Shown here in pieces: positions 17,673-26,342 of a DNA stretch of 64,000 nucleotides. Location of the stretch: NCBI RefSeq assembly GCF_003340475.1, contig NZ_QBKA01000002.1, positions 1,373,501-1,437,500 on the forward strand, written 5' to 3'. The DNA is from Alteripontixanthobacter maritimus (lineage in GTDB: Bacteria; Pseudomonadota; Alphaproteobacteria; Sphingomonadales; Sphingomonadaceae). The position numbers and the translations under genes are program-made. Position 1 is the stretch's first letter. Each line of letters begins with the position of its first letter. The notes beneath the pieces were generated by a model. The model ran no database searches and was not told the DNA's origin. It saw only the letters and a program-made list of their open reading frames with translations.

Positions 17673-18884
17673 ATGAACGCCCCAAATTCCTTCCGTAACC
17701 AACCAGATGAGCGAGGCCATTTCGGCCAGTTCGGCGGGCGTTATGTCGCCGAAACGCTGATGCCGCTGGTGCTTGATCTGGAACGCGAATATCGCGCCGC
17801 GCAGGCCGATCCGGCGTTCAAGGCCGAGTTCGACGATCTACTCGAACACTATGTCGGCCGCCCTTCCCCGCTCTATCATGCGGAGCGGTTGACGGAAGCT
17901 GTCGGTGGAGCGCAAATCTGGTTCAAGCGAGACGAGCTCAATCACACCGGCGCGCACAAGATCAACAATTGCATCGGGCAAATCCTGCTCGCGATCCGGA
18001 TGGGCAAGACGCGCATCATCGCGGAAACCGGTGCGGGGCAGCATGGGGTCGCCACTGCGACCGTCTGCGCACGCTTCGGCCTGCCATGCGTGATCTACAT
18101 GGGTGCGACCGACGTGGCCCGGCAGCAACCCAATGTGTTCCGCATGAAGCTATTGGGTGCCGAGGTCATCCCAGTGACCAGCGGCGGTGCCACGCTGAAG
18201 GACGCGATGAACGAGGGGCTGCGCGACTGGGTCGCCAATGTGCACGACACGTTCTACATTATCGGCACGGCTGCCGGCCCGCATCCCTACCCTGAAATGG
18301 TACGCGATTTCCAAAGCGTAATCGGCACTGAAGCACGCGCGCAGATGCTCGACCGGACAGGCCGCCTGCCCGATCTGCTGGTCGCCTGCATCGGCGGCGG
18401 GTCGAACGCGCTGGGGCTGTTCCACCCCTTCCTCGACGATGCGGACGTAAAAATGCTCGGCGTGGAAGCGGCCGGACATGGCCTCAACGGCGACGAACAT
18501 GCCGCCAGCCTGACCGGCGGAGCACCCGGCGTACTGCACGGCAACCGCACCTATCTGCTGCAGGACGAGGACGGCCAGATCACCGATGGCCACTCGATCA
18601 GCGCAGGTCTCGACTACCCTGGCATCGGTCCCGAACACGCTTGGCTGAAAGATTCCGGCCGCGTGGACTACACCAGCGTCACCGACGACGAAGCGCTGGA
18701 CGGTTTTAAACTGCTATGCCGAACCGAGGGCATTATCCCCGCGCTTGAGCCGGCTCACGCAATCGCGGCCGTCTCGAAGATCGCGGGCGATATGCCGGAT
18801 GATGCCATCATCCTGGCGAACCTGTGCGGACGCGGCGACAAGGACATCTTTACCGTGGCCGAGGCGCTAGGGGTGGAGATATGA
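17673..18884 (+). CDS. trpB: tryptophan synthase beta chain
   Basis: PLP enzyme that joins indole and serine to make tryptophan, working in an alpha2-beta2 complex with TrpA. The PLP lysine is Lys96 in HTGAHKINN, the phosphate loop is GGGSNA, and the E-T-GAGQHG substrate segment is present around residue 118. The length of 403 residues is normal. Its stop codon overlaps the ATG of a small membrane ORF (ATGA) that separates it from trpA, which is unusual. Confidence 0.97.
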   Translation: MNAPNSFRNQPDERGHFGQFGGRYVAETLMPLVLDLEREYRAAQADPAFKAEFDDLLEHYVGRPSPLYHAERLTEAVGGAQIWFKRDELNHTGAHKINNCIGQILLAIRMGKTRIIAETGAGQHGVATATVCARFGLPCVIYMGATDVARQQPNVFRMKLLGAEVIPVTSGGATLKDAMNEGLRDWVANVHDTFYIIGTAAGPHPYPEMVRDFQSVIGTEARAQMLDRTGRLPDLLVACIGGGSNALGLFHPFLDDADVKMLGVEAAGHGLNGDEHAASLTGGAPGVLHGNRTYLLQDEDGQITDGHSISAGLDYPGIGPEHAWLKDSGRVDYTSVTDDEALDGFKLLCRTEGIIPALEPAHAIAAVSKIAGDMPDDAIILANLCGRGDKDIFTVAEALGVEI

Positions 18885-19069
18885 AAAAGTCTGGCTGGCT
18901 CTGGATAAAAGGCGTTTTCATCATCTTAGGGGTGATGCACTTTTTATTACTTGTCCTTGACGAGCGAACTGACCGGTCGTTCTACCCGATATTGGGTGCA
19001 GGTTTGGGCAGCTTGATGGCTGTCCTCTTGCACAATATGAGAAACAGTAAAGTCTCATCGAATGAGTAA
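18881..19069 (+). CDS. small membrane protein embedded between trpB and trpA
   Basis: A 62-residue product starting [13 protein letters not shown] with two predicted membrane helices (about 7-26 and 36-51), a short acidic-basic loop (DERTDRS) between them and a polar tail. Its ATG overlaps the trpB stop, and its own stop lies 8 bases inside trpA. The ribosome can therefore pass trpB-ORF-trpA by coupling at both junctions. The codons are visibly richer in A and T than in the neighbours (aaa, tta, ttt). I do not recognise a family. GGTGGAG lies just upstream as a plausible ribosome site. Confidence 0.75.
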   Translation: MKKSGWLWIKGVFIILGVMHFLLLVLDERTDRSFYPILGAGLGSLMAVLLHNMRNSKVSSNE

Positions 19070-19850
19070 CCGCCTCTCCTCGTCATTCGCCACCCCCGCT
19101 CTTGTCACTTTTGTCACCGCTGGTGACGGAGACACAGCCGCCAATCTCGATGCTCTGGTTACAGGCGGTGCGGACGTAATCGAACTCGGAATGCCGTTCA
19201 CCGATCCGATGGCGGACGGCCCCGCTATCCAGCAGGCCAACATCCGCTCGCTCGGCAAGGGCACGACCACGGCCGACATTTTCGCTACGGCAGCTGCTTT
19301 CCGCCAACGTCACTCGGACATCCCGCTAGTGCTGATGGGCTACGCCAATCCGATGGTGCGACGCGGACCGGAATGGTTTGCGGAGGAATGCGCCAAAGCG
19401 GGCGTGGACGGCGTAATCTGCGTGGATATTCCGCCTGAGGAGGACGATGCCCTCGGCCCTGCCCTCCGCGCGAAGGGTATCGCGCCCATTCGCCTCGCCA
19501 CACCGACAACCGATGCAAAGCGTCTGCCGCAGGTGTTGGAGGGGTCCGATGGCTTCGTCTATTACGTTTCCGTTGCGGGCATCACGGGTAAGCAGCAGGC
19601 GGGCACCGCCAGCATTGCTGACGCCGTGGCGCGTCTCAAGGCCTCCACCGACCTGCCGGTCGCGGTCGGTTTCGGCGTGCGCACACCGGAACAGGCTGCT
19701 GCGATCGCGGAAGTTGCCGATGGTGTTGTCGTCGGGTCCGCTCTCGTCGAACTGGTGGGCGAGCATGGCGATAGCGCACCTGAACACTTACGCAAATTGA
19801 CTGCGGCTCTTGCCGAAGCGGTGCATTCTGCGCGAAAGGACACCACATGA
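19062..19850 (+). CDS. trpA: tryptophan synthase alpha chain
   Basis: Releases indole from indole-3-glycerol phosphate and channels it to TrpB. The TIM-barrel protein has 262 residues. The catalytic acids are Glu41 in VIELGMPF and Asp52 in DPMADGP, and the phosphate-binding GFGVRTPEQ and VVGSALVE segments are present. The start overlaps the preceding small ORF by 8 bases, and the stop overlaps the accD start (ATGA). Confidence 0.97.
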   Translation: MSNRLSSSFATPALVTFVTAGDGDTAANLDALVTGGADVIELGMPFTDPMADGPAIQQANIRSLGKGTTTADIFATAAAFRQRHSDIPLVLMGYANPMVRRGPEWFAEECAKAGVDGVICVDIPPEEDDALGPALRAKGIAPIRLATPTTDAKRLPQVLEGSDGFVYYVSVAGITGKQQAGTASIADAVARLKASTDLPVAVGFGVRTPEQAAAIAEVADGVVVGSALVELVGEHGDSAPEHLRKLTAALAEAVHSARKDTT

Positions 19851-20695
19851 GCTGGCTCGATCGCGTTCGCAATTCCCTCCCCTTCGTCGCCAAGCGGGAG
19901 ACGCCTGACAACCTATGGGTCAAATGCCCCGGTTGCAGCGAAATGCTGTTCGCCAAGGAGTATGACGCGAACCTGCGCGTCTGCCCGCGCTGCGATCACC
20001 ATGGCCGCATCGGCGCGGATTTGCGCCTGTCGCAACTTCTCGACACCGGGTACGAAATGCTTGAACAGCCCGAGGTCAAGGAAGACCCGCTCAAGTTCAA
20101 GGATACCAAGAAATACACCGAACGCCTGAAACAGGCCCGCGCCAAGAACCCACACCGCGACGCTTTCAGTGTGGGCAGCGGCGCGATTGAGGGGCGTCGG
20201 GCAGTCGTCGGGGTGCAGGACTTTGGCTTCATGGGCGGGTCCATGGGGATGGCTGTCGGCAACGCGTTCTGCGCAGGCGCCCAGCGAGCTCTAGACCGGG
20301 GATGCGCCTATATCGTGGTGACGGCGGCGGGCGGCGCCCGGATGCAGGAAGGTATACTCAGCCTGATGCAAATGCCCAAGGCGACCGTGATGACCCGGCG
20401 CCTGAAACAGGCGGGCCTGCCCTACATCGTAGTGCTGACCGACCCGACGACCGGCGGCGTCACCGCCAGCTACGCCATGCTTGGCGATATTCAAATTGCC
20501 GAACCCGGAGCGCTGATCGGTTTTGCCGGACAGCGGGTGATTCAGGATACCATCCGCGAACAATTGCCCGACGGGTTTCAGCGCGCCGAATATCTGTACA
20601 AGCACGGCATGGTCGATATGGTCGTTCACCGCACCGATCTGCGCGAACGGCTGGCGCTCGTGCTTGATTATCTGACGCCGAAGGCGGCTGCTTGA
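19847..20695 (+). CDS. accD: acetyl-CoA carboxylase carboxyltransferase subunit beta
   Basis: With AccA it transfers the carboxyl group from biotin to acetyl-CoA, the first step of fatty-acid synthesis. The N-terminal zinc ribbon is complete (Cys27, Cys30, Cys46 and Cys49), followed by the crotonase-like carboxyltransferase domain with the [22 protein letters not shown] and IGFAGQRVI segments. The 282-residue length is normal. Its ATG overlaps the trpA stop, and folC follows after 28 bases, the common trpA-accD-folC order. Confidence 0.97.
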   Translation: MSWLDRVRNSLPFVAKRETPDNLWVKCPGCSEMLFAKEYDANLRVCPRCDHHGRIGADLRLSQLLDTGYEMLEQPEVKEDPLKFKDTKKYTERLKQARAKNPHRDAFSVGSGAIEGRRAVVGVQDFGFMGGSMGMAVGNAFCAGAQRALDRGCAYIVVTAAGGARMQEGILSLMQMPKATVMTRRLKQAGLPYIVVLTDPTTGGVTASYAMLGDIQIAEPGALIGFAGQRVIQDTIREQLPDGFQRAEYLYKHGMVDMVVHRTDLRERLALVLDYLTPKAAA

Positions 20696-20723
20696 CCGCG
20701 ACGGATTAAGCAGGACCGGATCG

Positions 20724-22007
20724 ATGGATTTCGCCGTTCATGCAGACCCACGAGTGCAGCGCCAGCTCGACCGGCTGGCAAACCTCTCGCTGCCGCAAGG
20801 CCGCCTTAGCCTCGATACGATTCGCGCTCTGCTGGAACGTCTGGACGATCCGCATCTGCGGCTGCCGCCTGTGTTCCATGTCGCCGGTACCAACGGCAAG
20901 GGCTCCGTTTGCGCCTTTCTGCGCGCAATGCTGGAAGCCGATGGCAAACGTGTGCACGTCACGACCAGCCCGCACCTTGTTCGCTACAACGAGCGTATTC
21001 GGTTGAGCGGCGAGTTGATTGCCGACGGCACGCTCGCCGCGCTTTTGGCCGAGGTCCTGGATGTGGGCGAAGACCTTGCGCCAAGTTTTTTCGAAGTCAC
21101 TATTGCTGCTGCCTTTACCGCGTTTGCACGCGAACCGGCGGATGTCTGTGTGGTCGAAGTGGGCCTTGGCGGACGGTTCGATGCCACCAATGTCCTGCCT
21201 CATCCCGCGGCCTGCGGCGTAGCAGCGCTGGGTATTGATCACGAACAGTTCCTGCTGGCACCGGAGGATGGCGCGCCGACCGATGCGCTGTCTCGAATAG
21301 CGTTCGAGAAGGCGGGGATAACGAAACGCGGCTGTCCGCTGGTCACGCTGTCGTACCCTGAAGGTCCTACATTGGAGATCGAGCGCGCTGCGATGGCGGC
21401 CGGAGCGCCGCTCGCGATGCGCGGGCGAGAATGGCATACCAGTGCCGATACGCTGTTGTATTATGCGGACAGGCATGGCGAGCTTGTGCTGCCCCGGCCA
21501 GCCATGCCCGGCGCGCATCAGGCGGAGAACGCAGCGCTGGCAGTCGCCATGTTACGGCATCAGGATTTCGTGAGCGTATCGGCGGCTGCGCTTGCCGCAG
21601 GGATCCGTTCAGCAAACTGGCCCGCGCGGTTGCAGCGCCTCTCTCGATCTTCGCTGACAGGCGACCGGGAAGTATGGCTGGATGGCGGGCACAATCGATC
21701 CGCTGGTATTGCGCTTGCTCAGCACTTTGCAGGTCGCCGTGTGCATCTTGTTATCGGAATGTTGTCCAGCAAGGACCCAGCGGCATTGATCGAACCCATG
21801 CAAAATAGCTTGCTCAGCATTACTGCCGTGCCGGTGCCGCATCATGACTACCATGCCCACGCGGCGTTCGGTCGAACCGCGGCCAGCGCGAATGACGTTG
21901 CGGACGCCATCGCGAAGTTACCCGCCGATGGTGTGCCGGTGCTAGTCGCAGGATCGCTTTACCTCGCGGGAGAGGTTCTGCGGTTGACCGGCGAGTTGCC
22001 GAACTGA
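20724..22007 (+). CDS. folC: bifunctional dihydrofolate/folylpolyglutamate synthase
   Basis: Adds glutamate to dihydropteroate and to folates in an ATP-dependent Mur-ligase type reaction. The 427-residue protein carries the P-loop GTNGKGS at 55-61, the TSPHLV and RIRL segments of FolC, the EVGLGGRFDATN motif and the Mur-like LDGGHN motif in the C-terminal domain. It ends the trp-accD-folC block and converges on the AmpG-like gene with only 10 bases between stops. Confidence 0.95.
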   Translation: MDFAVHADPRVQRQLDRLANLSLPQGRLSLDTIRALLERLDDPHLRLPPVFHVAGTNGKGSVCAFLRAMLEADGKRVHVTTSPHLVRYNERIRLSGELIADGTLAALLAEVLDVGEDLAPSFFEVTIAAAFTAFAREPADVCVVEVGLGGRFDATNVLPHPAACGVAALGIDHEQFLLAPEDGAPTDALSRIAFEKAGITKRGCPLVTLSYPEGPTLEIERAAMAAGAPLAMRGREWHTSADTLLYYADRHGELVLPRPAMPGAHQAENAALAVAMLRHQDFVSVSAAALAAGIRSANWPARLQRLSRSSLTGDREVWLDGGHNRSAGIALAQHFAGRRVHLVIGMLSSKDPAALIEPMQNSLLSITAVPVPHHDYHAHAAFGRTAASANDVADAIAKLPADGVPVLVAGSLYLAGEVLRLTGELPN

Positions 22008-22017
22008 ACTGCGCGAC

Positions 22018-23724
22018 TTACGCGAGCGCAGGCTCCGGCGGCGGCGCGTTCTGGCTTCGTCCGTTACGCGCAATCCTGATCCATTCGATGATGCACAGCA
22101 CCACGGCGAACATTCCGATGGCCGTGGTCAGCAGGAACACATCGAAATAGCCGCGCTCCTCGATCATCTGGCCCAGCGCACCGCGGCCCAGTGTACCCAC
22201 CAGCAACGTCAGCGAGGACAACAGCGCATATTGCACAGCGCTATACCCGCGCGAGACGATGCTGGAGAGATACGCCACGAACGCGGCCCCGGCGATACCG
22301 ACGGCGATGTTTTCGCCAGCAATCGCCATCATCAGCTTCGCCAGCCTGCCGTCGCCACCCATCTGTGCGACCAGCCAAGAGAAACCACTCACATCACTGA
22401 CAGTCTGCACGACCGCCCCGCCCCGCGCCAGATCGGCGTAAAGGAGGTTGGTGATGGCCGCTAGAAATGCGCCCAGCGTCAGTGTCAGCATCCGGCCGAT
22501 GGAGGTGAGAAGATAGCCGCCCAGTGCCAGCCCGATCAGCAGCGCCCCGACACCGAAGAATTTCGACGCCACTGCGACCTCGTCCTTTGTATATTGCAGC
22601 TCGCCCAGGTAGAACGGATAGGCAAAGCTGCCCCAAATCGCATCCGTGATGCGGTAGGTCAGCACCAGCGCCAGAACGATAATCAATGCCCAGCCCATGC
22701 GGCCGACAAAGTCCGTCAGCGGCAGGACCAGAGCCCGATAGAGATGATCGACCAGCCGGTCGGCCCCCGATTGCGCCGGAGCCTCCTCCGCCAGAAGATA
22801 CTCTCCGCGACGTTCGGTGCGTACCAGCCAGGCCGCAACCAGTGCAGGGATGACAACTGTCGCCACTACGATAAGCGGCCCCATGGTCGAAATGAATGCG
22901 ACGGAATCGGGCCGCGCCTCGGGTGTGCTGGCGAGCGATTGCACCATAAATACGCCGACCGTAGCCAGCGCCCACGCCCATAACGCGCCCACCACGATGA
23001 GCGCCCACATGCGGATGCGCGGCGCGATCTGGCCCGGCTGACGCAGGAAACCAAGCTCGTCCGACGTATCGACTGCACCTTTGCGAGCGTTCGCGTCTGG
23101 TGCCCACAGGCCGGACAGACCGACCAGCAGCATGATCGCACCCATCGTCAGGTACACGGTAGGCCAATCGGTCCGTTCTGCCAGGAACAAAGCCAGCGCG
23201 CCGCCAACCAGCGCCGCGATCCGGTAACCCATCTGATAGACCGTAGACAGGATGTCGATCGTGGCGACTTCATCCGCCACATCCACGCGCCAGGCATCGA
23301 TCACCACGTCCTGAGTTGCACTGGCGAACGCGCCGATACCTGCCAGCAGGCTGAACCAGCCGAGTTGGCCGACCGGATCGAGCATGGACAGAATGACCAG
23401 AATGGCACCCAGCAAGACTTGCGCTGTTACGATCCACTGCTTGCGTTTGCCCAGCTTGCGCAGGACGGGAATATTTAAGCGATCGAGTGCGGGCGACCAC
23501 AGGAACTTGAATGCATATGCCAGCCCGATGAGCGAGAACACGCCCATGGTCTCCAGATCGACTTCCGCATCCGACAGCCACGCATACAACGTGCCCAGCA
23601 ACAATGCGTAGGGAAGCCCGGCCGCAAATCCGAACAACAGCATGTACGCAGTCTTCGCTTGCCCCAAAGCAGTAAGCACCTTGCGCCAGCCCGGTTTCGT
23701 ATTCGCGGTATCGGCTGCGGCCAT
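22018..23724 (-). CDS. ampG: AmpG-like MFS transporter (muropeptide permease family)
   Basis: Polytopic membrane protein of 568 residues with about 12-14 hydrophobic segments. The N-terminal LLFGFAAGLPYALLLGTLYAWLSD and the WSPALDRLNIPVL segment match AmpG, which imports anhydromuropeptides for cell-wall recycling and can influence beta-lactamase induction. The ATQDVVIDAWRVD segment is a further AmpG hallmark. A central hydrophilic loop (about residues 300-325) makes it longer than the E. coli protein. Substrate is inferred from family only. No wall-recycling gene stands next to it. Confidence 0.85.
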   Translation of the reverse strand: MAAADTANTKPGWRKVLTALGQAKTAYMLLFGFAAGLPYALLLGTLYAWLSDAEVDLETMGVFSLIGLAYAFKFLWSPALDRLNIPVLRKLGKRKQWIVTAQVLLGAILVILSMLDPVGQLGWFSLLAGIGAFASATQDVVIDAWRVDVADEVATIDILSTVYQMGYRIAALVGGALALFLAERTDWPTVYLTMGAIMLLVGLSGLWAPDANARKGAVDTSDELGFLRQPGQIAPRIRMWALIVVGALWAWALATVGVFMVQSLASTPEARPDSVAFISTMGPLIVVATVVIPALVAAWLVRTERRGEYLLAEEAPAQSGADRLVDHLYRALVLPLTDFVGRMGWALIIVLALVLTYRITDAIWGSFAYPFYLGELQYTKDEVAVASKFFGVGALLIGLALGGYLLTSIGRMLTLTLGAFLAAITNLLYADLARGGAVVQTVSDVSGFSWLVAQMGGDGRLAKLMMAIAGENIAVGIAGAAFVAYLSSIVSRGYSAVQYALLSSLTLLVGTLGRGALGQMIEERGYFDVFLLTTAIGMFAVVLCIIEWIRIARNGRSQNAPPPEPALA

Positions 23725-23863
23725 AAGTTCGGCATCCTTTGTCGGAAAAATCGTTGCGCGCGACCCTAGCGGAGCGCTCGATTAAGAAAAGGCGAATGTA
23801 TGCCGGATCAGGTGAACCTCACACATCGGTTACTAAAATCACCATGAATGGGGCTTCAAACGC

Positions 23864-23903
23864 AATTCGGCCCGCCAATCCAAGCGGATCGACGGGCCGA
23901 GTT
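23864..23903 (-). terminator. inverted repeat, possible terminator of the four-helix-bundle protein gene
   Basis: AATTCGGCCCG (23864-23874) pairs with CGGGCCGAGTT (23893-23903) apart from one wobble. It lies 19 bases past the stop of the minus-strand gene at 23922-24359. The following bases on that strand (GCGTTTG) are only weakly U-rich, so termination is possible but not certain. Confidence 0.5.
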
Positions 23904-23921
23904 GCTTATTCGTAAGCAGAT

Positions 23922-24359
23922 TTAGTCGAACTGGCGTTCCAACTGATCCGCAAGGCGTTCGCCCTGGCATACCTGCTGATGAGCCTGCTGTACGAGCTGA
24001 CGCGTTTCAGGTTGCAAATCGTCATCCTTCAATGCGGCCTCGAACTTTTCTTCGAGATAGCTTTCGCCTTCCTGTACGCGCTCGACTGCGCTCTCGTTCT
24101 TGTCACCGAATGCAGTCGTGATATCGGTCCAAACGCGGTGCGCTCCACCGGAAAAAGTCCCATCGTCACGCGGCGTACCGCCCAACCGGCTGATTTCCTG
24201 GTTCATCTGACCGACCAGCTTACGCCGTTCTTGACCCTGCTGCTGCAGTGTCTGCTTGAGCCCTGCATGAGTTGCGTTCTGAGACGCCTTTTCATAACCG
24301 ATGCAGCTGTCGATGGTTGTGTCAGTAAGCGTTTCGAGTGTCGAAAGTCCGTTAGTCAT
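23922..24359 (-). CDS. PA2169 family four-helix-bundle protein (DUF2383)
   Basis: A soluble 145-residue protein with a highly helical composition. The opening LSTLETLTDTTIDSCIGYEKASQNA and the later HRVWTDITTAFGDKNESAVERVQEGE and YLEEKFEAAL segments match the DUF2383/PA2169 family, ferritin-like four-helix bundles often linked to stress. No clear set of di-iron ligands can be assigned by eye. It is monocistronic, with a hairpin after the stop; its promoter probably lies in the divergent gap before rluB. Confidence 0.8.
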   Translation of the reverse strand: MTNGLSTLETLTDTTIDSCIGYEKASQNATHAGLKQTLQQQGQERRKLVGQMNQEISRLGGTPRDDGTFSGGAHRVWTDITTAFGDKNESAVERVQEGESYLEEKFEAALKDDDLQPETRQLVQQAHQQVCQGERLADQLERQFD

Positions 24360-24522
24360 ATCAATTCCCCATTATTGTGCGCCCGCCATGGAGCGTATGG
24401 AAGATCAATGACCTACGGCCCGCTTTTGTTCCGATAGTGCGGCAGCCAGCAGCCTGAAAGCGCCGAAGCGATTGGCGCGTTACGAAAAGGCGGCTATCGG
24501 CGCGCAAAGGACAATGCCGACC

Positions 24523-25269
24523 ATGACCGAAGAAACCCACCGTATTGCCAAACTACTGGCCCGCGCCGGCATTGCCAGCCGCCGCGAGGTCGAACGAATG
24601 ATTGGCGACGGGCGCGTGGCGATCGACGGGAAGGTGCTGGAAACGCCCGCTACCATCATCGCGGATTTGAAAGGTGTCACGGTCGACGGGAAACCTGTCG
24701 GCAAACCCGAACCGCCGCGCCTGTTCCGCTTTCATAAACCGCCAGGCCTGTTGACGGCGGAACGGGACTTCTCTGGCCGCCCCACCATTTATTCGGCCCT
24801 GCGTAATGCGCTGCCGCAGGGGACGCCGCGCCTGATGCCCATCGGCAGGCTCGATCTTGCTACCGAGGGTCTGTTGCTGATGACCAATGACGGCGCTTTA
24901 AAACGCGCGATGGAATTGCCCAGCACCGGCATTCCGCGCACCTATCGCGCCCGCGCCTATGGCGATATCTCGCAGTCGCGGTTGGAGGATCTGATCGAAG
25001 GTATCACGATTGATGGCGTGCAATATGGCCGGATCGACGCCAATCTGGAACGTAAGACCGGACGCAACCAGTGGATCGAACTGTCGCTGACGGAAGGCAA
25101 GAACCGCGAAGTGCGCCGCGTACTGGAACATCTTGGGCTTGAAGTGTCACGCCTGATGCGGACCGCCTATGGACCTTTCGAACTCACAGATCTCGCGCGC
25201 GGTCAGGCGGCTGAAGTGAAGCAGAAAGAAGTCGAGTATTTTCGCAAACAATTGATGCGGGTGGGCTGA
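24523..25269 (+). CDS. rluB: 23S rRNA pseudouridine synthase (RluB/RsuA family)
   Basis: Converts a uridine in large-subunit rRNA (or RsuA-type in 16S) to pseudouridine. The start at 24523 (MTEETHRIAK) is chosen because AAAGGA is 11 bases upstream; an ATG nine bases earlier lies too close to that site. The 248-residue product has an N-terminal S4 RNA-binding domain (about 4-60) and the catalytic domain with Asp111 in GRLDLATEGLLLMTNDG and the C-terminal EGKNREVRRV motif. The stop overlaps the rsmD start (TGATG). Confidence 0.9.
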   Translation: MTEETHRIAKLLARAGIASRREVERMIGDGRVAIDGKVLETPATIIADLKGVTVDGKPVGKPEPPRLFRFHKPPGLLTAERDFSGRPTIYSALRNALPQGTPRLMPIGRLDLATEGLLLMTNDGALKRAMELPSTGIPRTYRARAYGDISQSRLEDLIEGITIDGVQYGRIDANLERKTGRNQWIELSLTEGKNREVRRVLEHLGLEVSRLMRTAYGPFELTDLARGQAAEVKQKEVEYFRKQLMRVG

Positions 25270-25820
25270 TGCGAATAATTTCGGGCGAATGGCGCGGCCG
25301 CAAACTGGCAGCGCCGAAGGGCGAGACGACGCGGCCCACAGCGGATCGCACGCGCGAGACGCTATTCAATATGCTCGCCAGCCGTCTTGGCAGTTTTGAA
25401 GATTTGTCGGTTGCCGACCTGTTTTCGGGATCGGGCGCGCTGGGGCTGGAAGCTTTGTCGCGAGGAGCCGCATCTTGCCTGTTCGTCGAGCAGGACCGGG
25501 ATGCGCTCGATGCTATCCGCAAAAATGTGGGTACGTTGGATGCCCGCACGCGAGCAATTGTTCGGGGCGGCTCGGTGCTTGATCTCGGACCGGCCAAAAC
25601 CCCGCATGACCTGATTTTGCTGGATGCGCCTTACGGCACCACGGCAACCACCGTGGCGCTTCAACGGCTGCTGCGGCTGGGGTGGATTGGCGAGGCCACG
25701 TGGGTCGCCTGCGAAACCGGACCCGGCGATACCATCGATGTGAAAGGACTATCGGCGCAAGCGGAACGCAAGGTTGGTAAGGCGCGGCTTACCTTGATGC
25801 GGCTGACTGACGCCGACTGA
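25269..25820 (+). CDS. rsmD: 16S rRNA (guanine(966)-N(2))-methyltransferase
   Basis: Rossmann-fold methyltransferase that modifies G966 in the small subunit rRNA with SAM. The 183-residue product begins MRIISGEWRGRKL and has the TRPTADRTRETLFNML signature, the SAM-binding VADLFSGSGALGLEALSRGA segment and catalytic motif IV as Asp119-Ala-Pro-Tyr122 (DAPYG), where DPPY is usual. It is translationally coupled to rluB and converges on the GFA gene with a 2-base gap. Confidence 0.92.
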   Translation: MRIISGEWRGRKLAAPKGETTRPTADRTRETLFNMLASRLGSFEDLSVADLFSGSGALGLEALSRGAASCLFVEQDRDALDAIRKNVGTLDARTRAIVRGGSVLDLGPAKTPHDLILLDAPYGTTATTVALQRLLRLGWIGEATWVACETGPGDTIDVKGLSAQAERKVGKARLTLMRLTDAD

Positions 25821-25822
25821 AA

Positions 25823-26227
25823 TCACTCGGGCTCCGGGTATCGTTGGTGCTCCGGCAGTTTTTGCACATCGTTCATCCATGCAATCCGGTCAGCGACCTG
25901 GATATGCGCCTCGGGCAGAATGTTCTCTGGCTCGTCCAGAGTGGCGCTTTGTACGTCCACCAGTCCCAGCAACATTTCGGCATTGGAATAGAATAGCCCC
26001 GTTCCGCACTGCACGCAGAAATGGCGCCTGCCGCTTTCGGACGACGCATAGATCGAAGGTTCGCCCTCGATCGTCAGCGCCTTGTCGTCCACCATCAACC
26101 AGCCGACCACCGGCGCGCCTGATGCCCGCCTGCAGTCGCTGCAATGACACAGCATGTGGTTGATCGGGTCGCCCGCGATTTCGTAACGGATCGCGCCGCA
26201 ATGGCAGCTACCTTCCAACATCGGCAT
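25823..26227 (-). CDS. GFA (CENP-V) family zinc-binding protein
   Basis: A 134-residue protein with the three cysteine clusters of the GFA fold: SCHCGAIRY near residue 7, CHCSDCRR near 27 and FCVQCGTGLFY near 70. These bind zinc in glutathione-dependent formaldehyde-activating enzyme relatives. Most members are uncharacterised, and gfa activity cannot be assumed. The ATG is preceded by AAAGGAGAT. It is a single gene between rsmD and uvrD. Confidence 0.85.
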   Translation of the reverse strand: MPMLEGSCHCGAIRYEIAGDPINHMLCHCSDCRRASGAPVVGWLMVDDKALTIEGEPSIYASSESGRRHFCVQCGTGLFYSNAEMLLGLVDVQSATLDEPENILPEAHIQVADRIAWMNDVQKLPEHQRYPEPE

Positions 26228-26342
26228 ATCTCCTTTTACCGCGCATAGTGCGGCGTAAGCGCTGCCCTACGCCGCGTAGCATCGGAGCGAAAGGTCCGTT
26301 GCGCCCTTGCCCGCATCCGCGCCGTTCCCTACCTGTTCACGG

